Assembly (NCBI RefSeq): GCF_024519435.1
Contig: NZ_JALJRZ010000012.1
Location: 62,001-126,000, forward strand
Reading direction: 5' to 3'
Origin: Terrabacter sp. Ter38
GTDB taxonomy: Bacteria > Actinomycetota > Actinomycetes > Actinomycetales > Dermatophilaceae
Length of the DNA stretch: 64,000 bases
The notes under the pieces were generated by a model. The model ran no database searches, was not told the DNA's origin, and saw only the letters and a program-made list of their open reading frames with translations. Both the position numbers and the translations under genes were made by a program. How positions within the stretch are numbered: position 1 is the stretch's first letter; the number at the start of each line of letters is the position of its first letter. Positions 62,396 through 64,000 of this stretch are shown here, piece after piece.

Positions 62396-63223
62396 TCAGC
62401 AGCTCACGTCTAGGGTCCAGTAGAGGTCGGTCGGGGTGCCGTTCGGCGCATACGTTCCGGCGTAGACGTAGCCGCCGCTGACATAGGCCGAGGCGAAGTA
62501 CGAAGAGCCGTTGATCGACGCGGTGGGCGTGCAACCGTTGAGGTCACGGTCGATCTGGACGCGGTAGCTGCCCGTCGAGAGCCTGGTGCTGGACAGGACG
62601 AGCGGGCTGCCGGTGTAGACGCCGCCGTTGTAGCTGAGCACGGCGTGGATCTGTGGCGAGTAGTAGCCGTTGACGTCGATGGCGAGGTGCGAGGGGCCCT
62701 GCACGTTCTTGACCGTGACCTTGCCGGCGGTGCCGATCTGCAGGTTCGAGCCGGTCGTCACGTTGACGCCCTTGGCGTAGTAGAGGGTGCCCTGGCCGAC
62801 GGGAGTGCCGGTGGGGTAGGCGATGAACGCGCCGTTGGCGTCCGACGCCGTCGACGTGACACGCGCGCTGACGGCGGTGGCGTAGGCGGGGATACCACAG
62901 CCACCGGAGGTGCCCCCCTGCGTCGTGAAGCCGGTCGTGCCGGTCATCTGGAAGTCACGCGTCGCGCCGTTGGGGATCTTCCCTCCGGCCGTTGCCGTGG
63001 CGACGGCCCGGCAGTTCTTGAGCGGGACGTAGAGCGACATCGGGTTGTTCGGGGCGATGACGGCGGAGGCGCTCAGCGTCCCCCGGGGCATCGCGGCAGT
63101 GGCCGCACCGGCGTTCGGCGACGGCGGCGGCGTCGGGCTGACCGCACTCGCGACACCGAAACCGCCGCCAGCGGCTCCGAGTGCGATGAGGGTGGCGACG
63201 GTGAACTTCTTCGACAGACGCAT
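62396..63223 (-). CDS. Secreted protein with IDVNGYY motif, function unknown
   Basis: The 275-residue protein has a signal peptide (MRLSKKFTVATLIALG, cut near ASA, 27), a Pro-rich linker, and a beta-rich domain with VTSTASDANGAFIAYPTG and HLAIDVNGYYSP, a motif found in many secreted actinobacterial proteins of unknown role. A Cys pair (NC near 70 and GGC near 109) may be disulfide-bonded, and the protein ends in Cys. ATG 63223 has GGAGG 7 bases upstream. Confidence 0.75.
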   Translation of the reverse strand: MRLSKKFTVATLIALGAAGGGFGVASAVSPTPPPSPNAGAATAAMPRGTLSASAVIAPNNPMSLYVPLKNCRAVATATAGGKIPNGATRDFQMTGTTGFTTQGGTSGGCGIPAYATAVSARVTSTASDANGAFIAYPTGTPVGQGTLYYAKGVNVTTGSNLQIGTAGKVTVKNVQGPSHLAIDVNGYYSPQIHAVLSYNGGVYTGSPLVLSSTRLSTGSYRVQIDRDLNGCTPTASINGSSYFASAYVSGGYVYAGTYAPNGTPTDLYWTLDVSC

Positions 63224-63349
63224 GGGACTGCCTCCGTGGAGTGGTGGAGACCCCGGCAGGACGGCGAACGGCTCGCAGCCCTTCCCCCGGGACCTGGTGT
63301 CCATCGCCCGACTCCGGGTGGGCCGCCCGCTCGGCTGAGCGCGTGGACG

Positions 63350-63553
63350 TCACGGTTGGTCCGGAGGCACGATCGATGTGACCTTCGGTGCGGGGCGCGC
63401 CTGCGGTGATACACGCGCCCGTCTCCCCACGCGCGCCGACGCGAGGGCGAGGATGGCACCCACGCGGGCAGCGGTGAGCACCACCATCGCGACGACGGCC
63501 GCGGCCGCGACGCCCAGCCAGGTCAGTCCGAAGATGACGAACCCGACTGCCAC
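63350..63553 (-). CDS. Possible truncated small membrane protein
   Basis: The reading frame gives two hydrophobic helices (GFVIFGLTWLG, AAAVVAMVVLTAARV) and a basic tail. The frame stays open upstream into 63600 and beyond (GRPAIPIIATGYAL) but shows no start with a ribosome site. It may be the C-terminal part of a membrane protein cut by rearrangement, or only a chance open frame. Confidence 0.3.
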   Translation of the reverse strand: MAVGFVIFGLTWLGVAAAAVVAMVVLTAARVGAILALASARVGRRARVSPQARPAPKVTSIVPPDQP

Positions 63554-63579
63554 GAGGGCGTATCCGGTGGCGATGATGG

Positions 63580-63841
63580 GAATCGCGGGGCGGCCCCGGA
63601 GGCCGACGAGATCCCGGGCGGCATCGGCTGCACGCCCGAGTCGTGCACGTACCGCGACCGTCTCGGCGAGTTCGCCGACCTCGGGGCCTCCGTCATCGGG
63701 GTCTCGACCCAGCGACCGGGGACGCAGCCGGACCTCGCCGCCGCGAACAGCATTCGCTTCCCCCTGCTCTCGGACGCCGACCCCGAGCTGACGATCGCGA
63801 CCGTGTCTTGCGCGCCACCCACTTCCCGACCCCCGACGTGA
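63580..63841 (+). pseudogene. Truncated peroxiredoxin (AhpC/TSA family) remnant
   Basis: The plus-strand frame ending at 63841 reads EIPGGIGCTPESCTYRDR, then GASVIGVSTQRP and RFPLLSDADPELT, the middle of an atypical (BCP-like) peroxiredoxin with its Cys-x-x-x-x-Cys site. There is no start codon before this part, and the text after ELT departs from the family and stops early. The N-terminal third is missing, replaced by unrelated DNA. Confidence 0.55.
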
Positions 63842-63912
63842 GGGTCGGTCGAGGACACCCTGAGCCTCGTGCGTGGACTCGGAGGCGGCTGACGCGGCCG
63901 GCCCGCACGGCG

Positions 63913-64000
63913 TCAGCCGATGACGACGAGCAGGTCGCCACCCTCGACCTGTTGGTGCGCGCCGATGGCGACCCGCGCGACGGTGCCACCCGTGGGGCTC
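63913..64000 (-). CDS. Biotin/lipoyl-carrier domain protein, C-terminal end
   Basis: The last 29 codons of a minus-strand gene enter at the window edge: SPTGGTVARVAIGAHQQVEG, then GDLLVVIG and a stop. This is the closing strand pair of a biotinyl/lipoyl domain, most often the C-terminus of an acyl-CoA carboxylase alpha subunit. The biotin lysine lies outside the window. Confidence 0.6.
   Translation of the reverse strand, partial: SPTGGTVARVAIGAHQQVEGGDLLVVIG

Noticed and set aside
1-64000. CRISPR arrays, tRNA or rRNA genes, insertion sequences
   Set aside because: No regularly spaced repeats, no cloverleaf with conserved T-loop, and no transposase-like protein were found on either strand.

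Overview
The window is very GC-rich and densely coded, with frequent GTG starts, 4-base start/stop overlaps and short leaders. The order prfB, ftsE, ftsX, smpB, a Tad pilus locus without an outer-membrane secretin, LCP-family and deazaflavin (F420)-type proteins, and a TIGR03089-like protein all point to an actinobacterium. My best guess is a member of the Intrasporangiaceae or a near relative; this is inferred from gene content, not from a marker gene.

Bases 1-17800 form a surface-glycan locus built around pseudaminic acid (Pse). An ABC exporter (permease end and TagH/Wzt-like ATPase) is followed by the whole CMP-Pse route, broken into short divergent and convergent blocks: pseG with a SpsF-type cytidylyltransferase fused to an aldo/keto-reductase-like domain, then pseB-pseC plus an unassigned candidate glycosyltransferase, then pseH-pseI. 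Facing pseH is a tight four-gene cassette: acyl carrier protein, ANL-type acyl-activating enzyme, FabG-like reductase and a small protein with phosphopantetheinyl-transferase-like motifs. I read it as a self-contained acyl-donor module that may put an unusual acyl group on the sugar or polymer; this is the most interesting part of the window. A methyltransferase-like coiled-coil protein, a GT2 enzyme, a sialyltransferase-like protein and a large membrane protein broken by three apparent single-base losses complete the region.

Bases 17900-33100 hold a three-module secreted amidase (PGRP, SpoIID and VCBS domains), a 3-oxoacid CoA-transferase pair (scoA-scoB), a secreted M15-like protein with five peptidoglycan-binding repeats, and an envelope-glycan block (GT2, DUF2304, LCP, TIGR03089; divergent GT4-methyltransferase fusion and LPG-synthase-like membrane protein). 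An F420-type nitroreductase-like protein, a DUF3105 membrane protein and an AlkA-type DNA glycosylase follow.

Bases 33200-42300 hold two tandem secreted paralogues with C-terminal VCBS blades (the first frameshifted in a run of six G), a Tat-exported PhoX-like phosphatase, a GT1 glycosyltransferase and a double-hotdog thioesterase. Bases 42300-51700 hold an orphan FHA/FtsK-SpoIIIE protein of the EssC type, divergent from a compact Tad pilus operon (tadA, tadB, tadC, pilin, three TadE/F/G-like proteins).

Bases 51800-62300 are conserved housekeeping mixed with small secreted proteins: a coiled-coil protein of unknown function, a lamin-tail protein, prfB, ftsE, ftsX, an EnvC-like M23 peptidase with intact zinc ligands, smpB and a DUF2207 membrane protein. 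The last 1.7 kb hold a secreted protein, what looks like a truncated peroxiredoxin next to a truncated membrane ORF, and the C-terminal end of a biotin/lipoyl-carrier domain protein on the minus strand.
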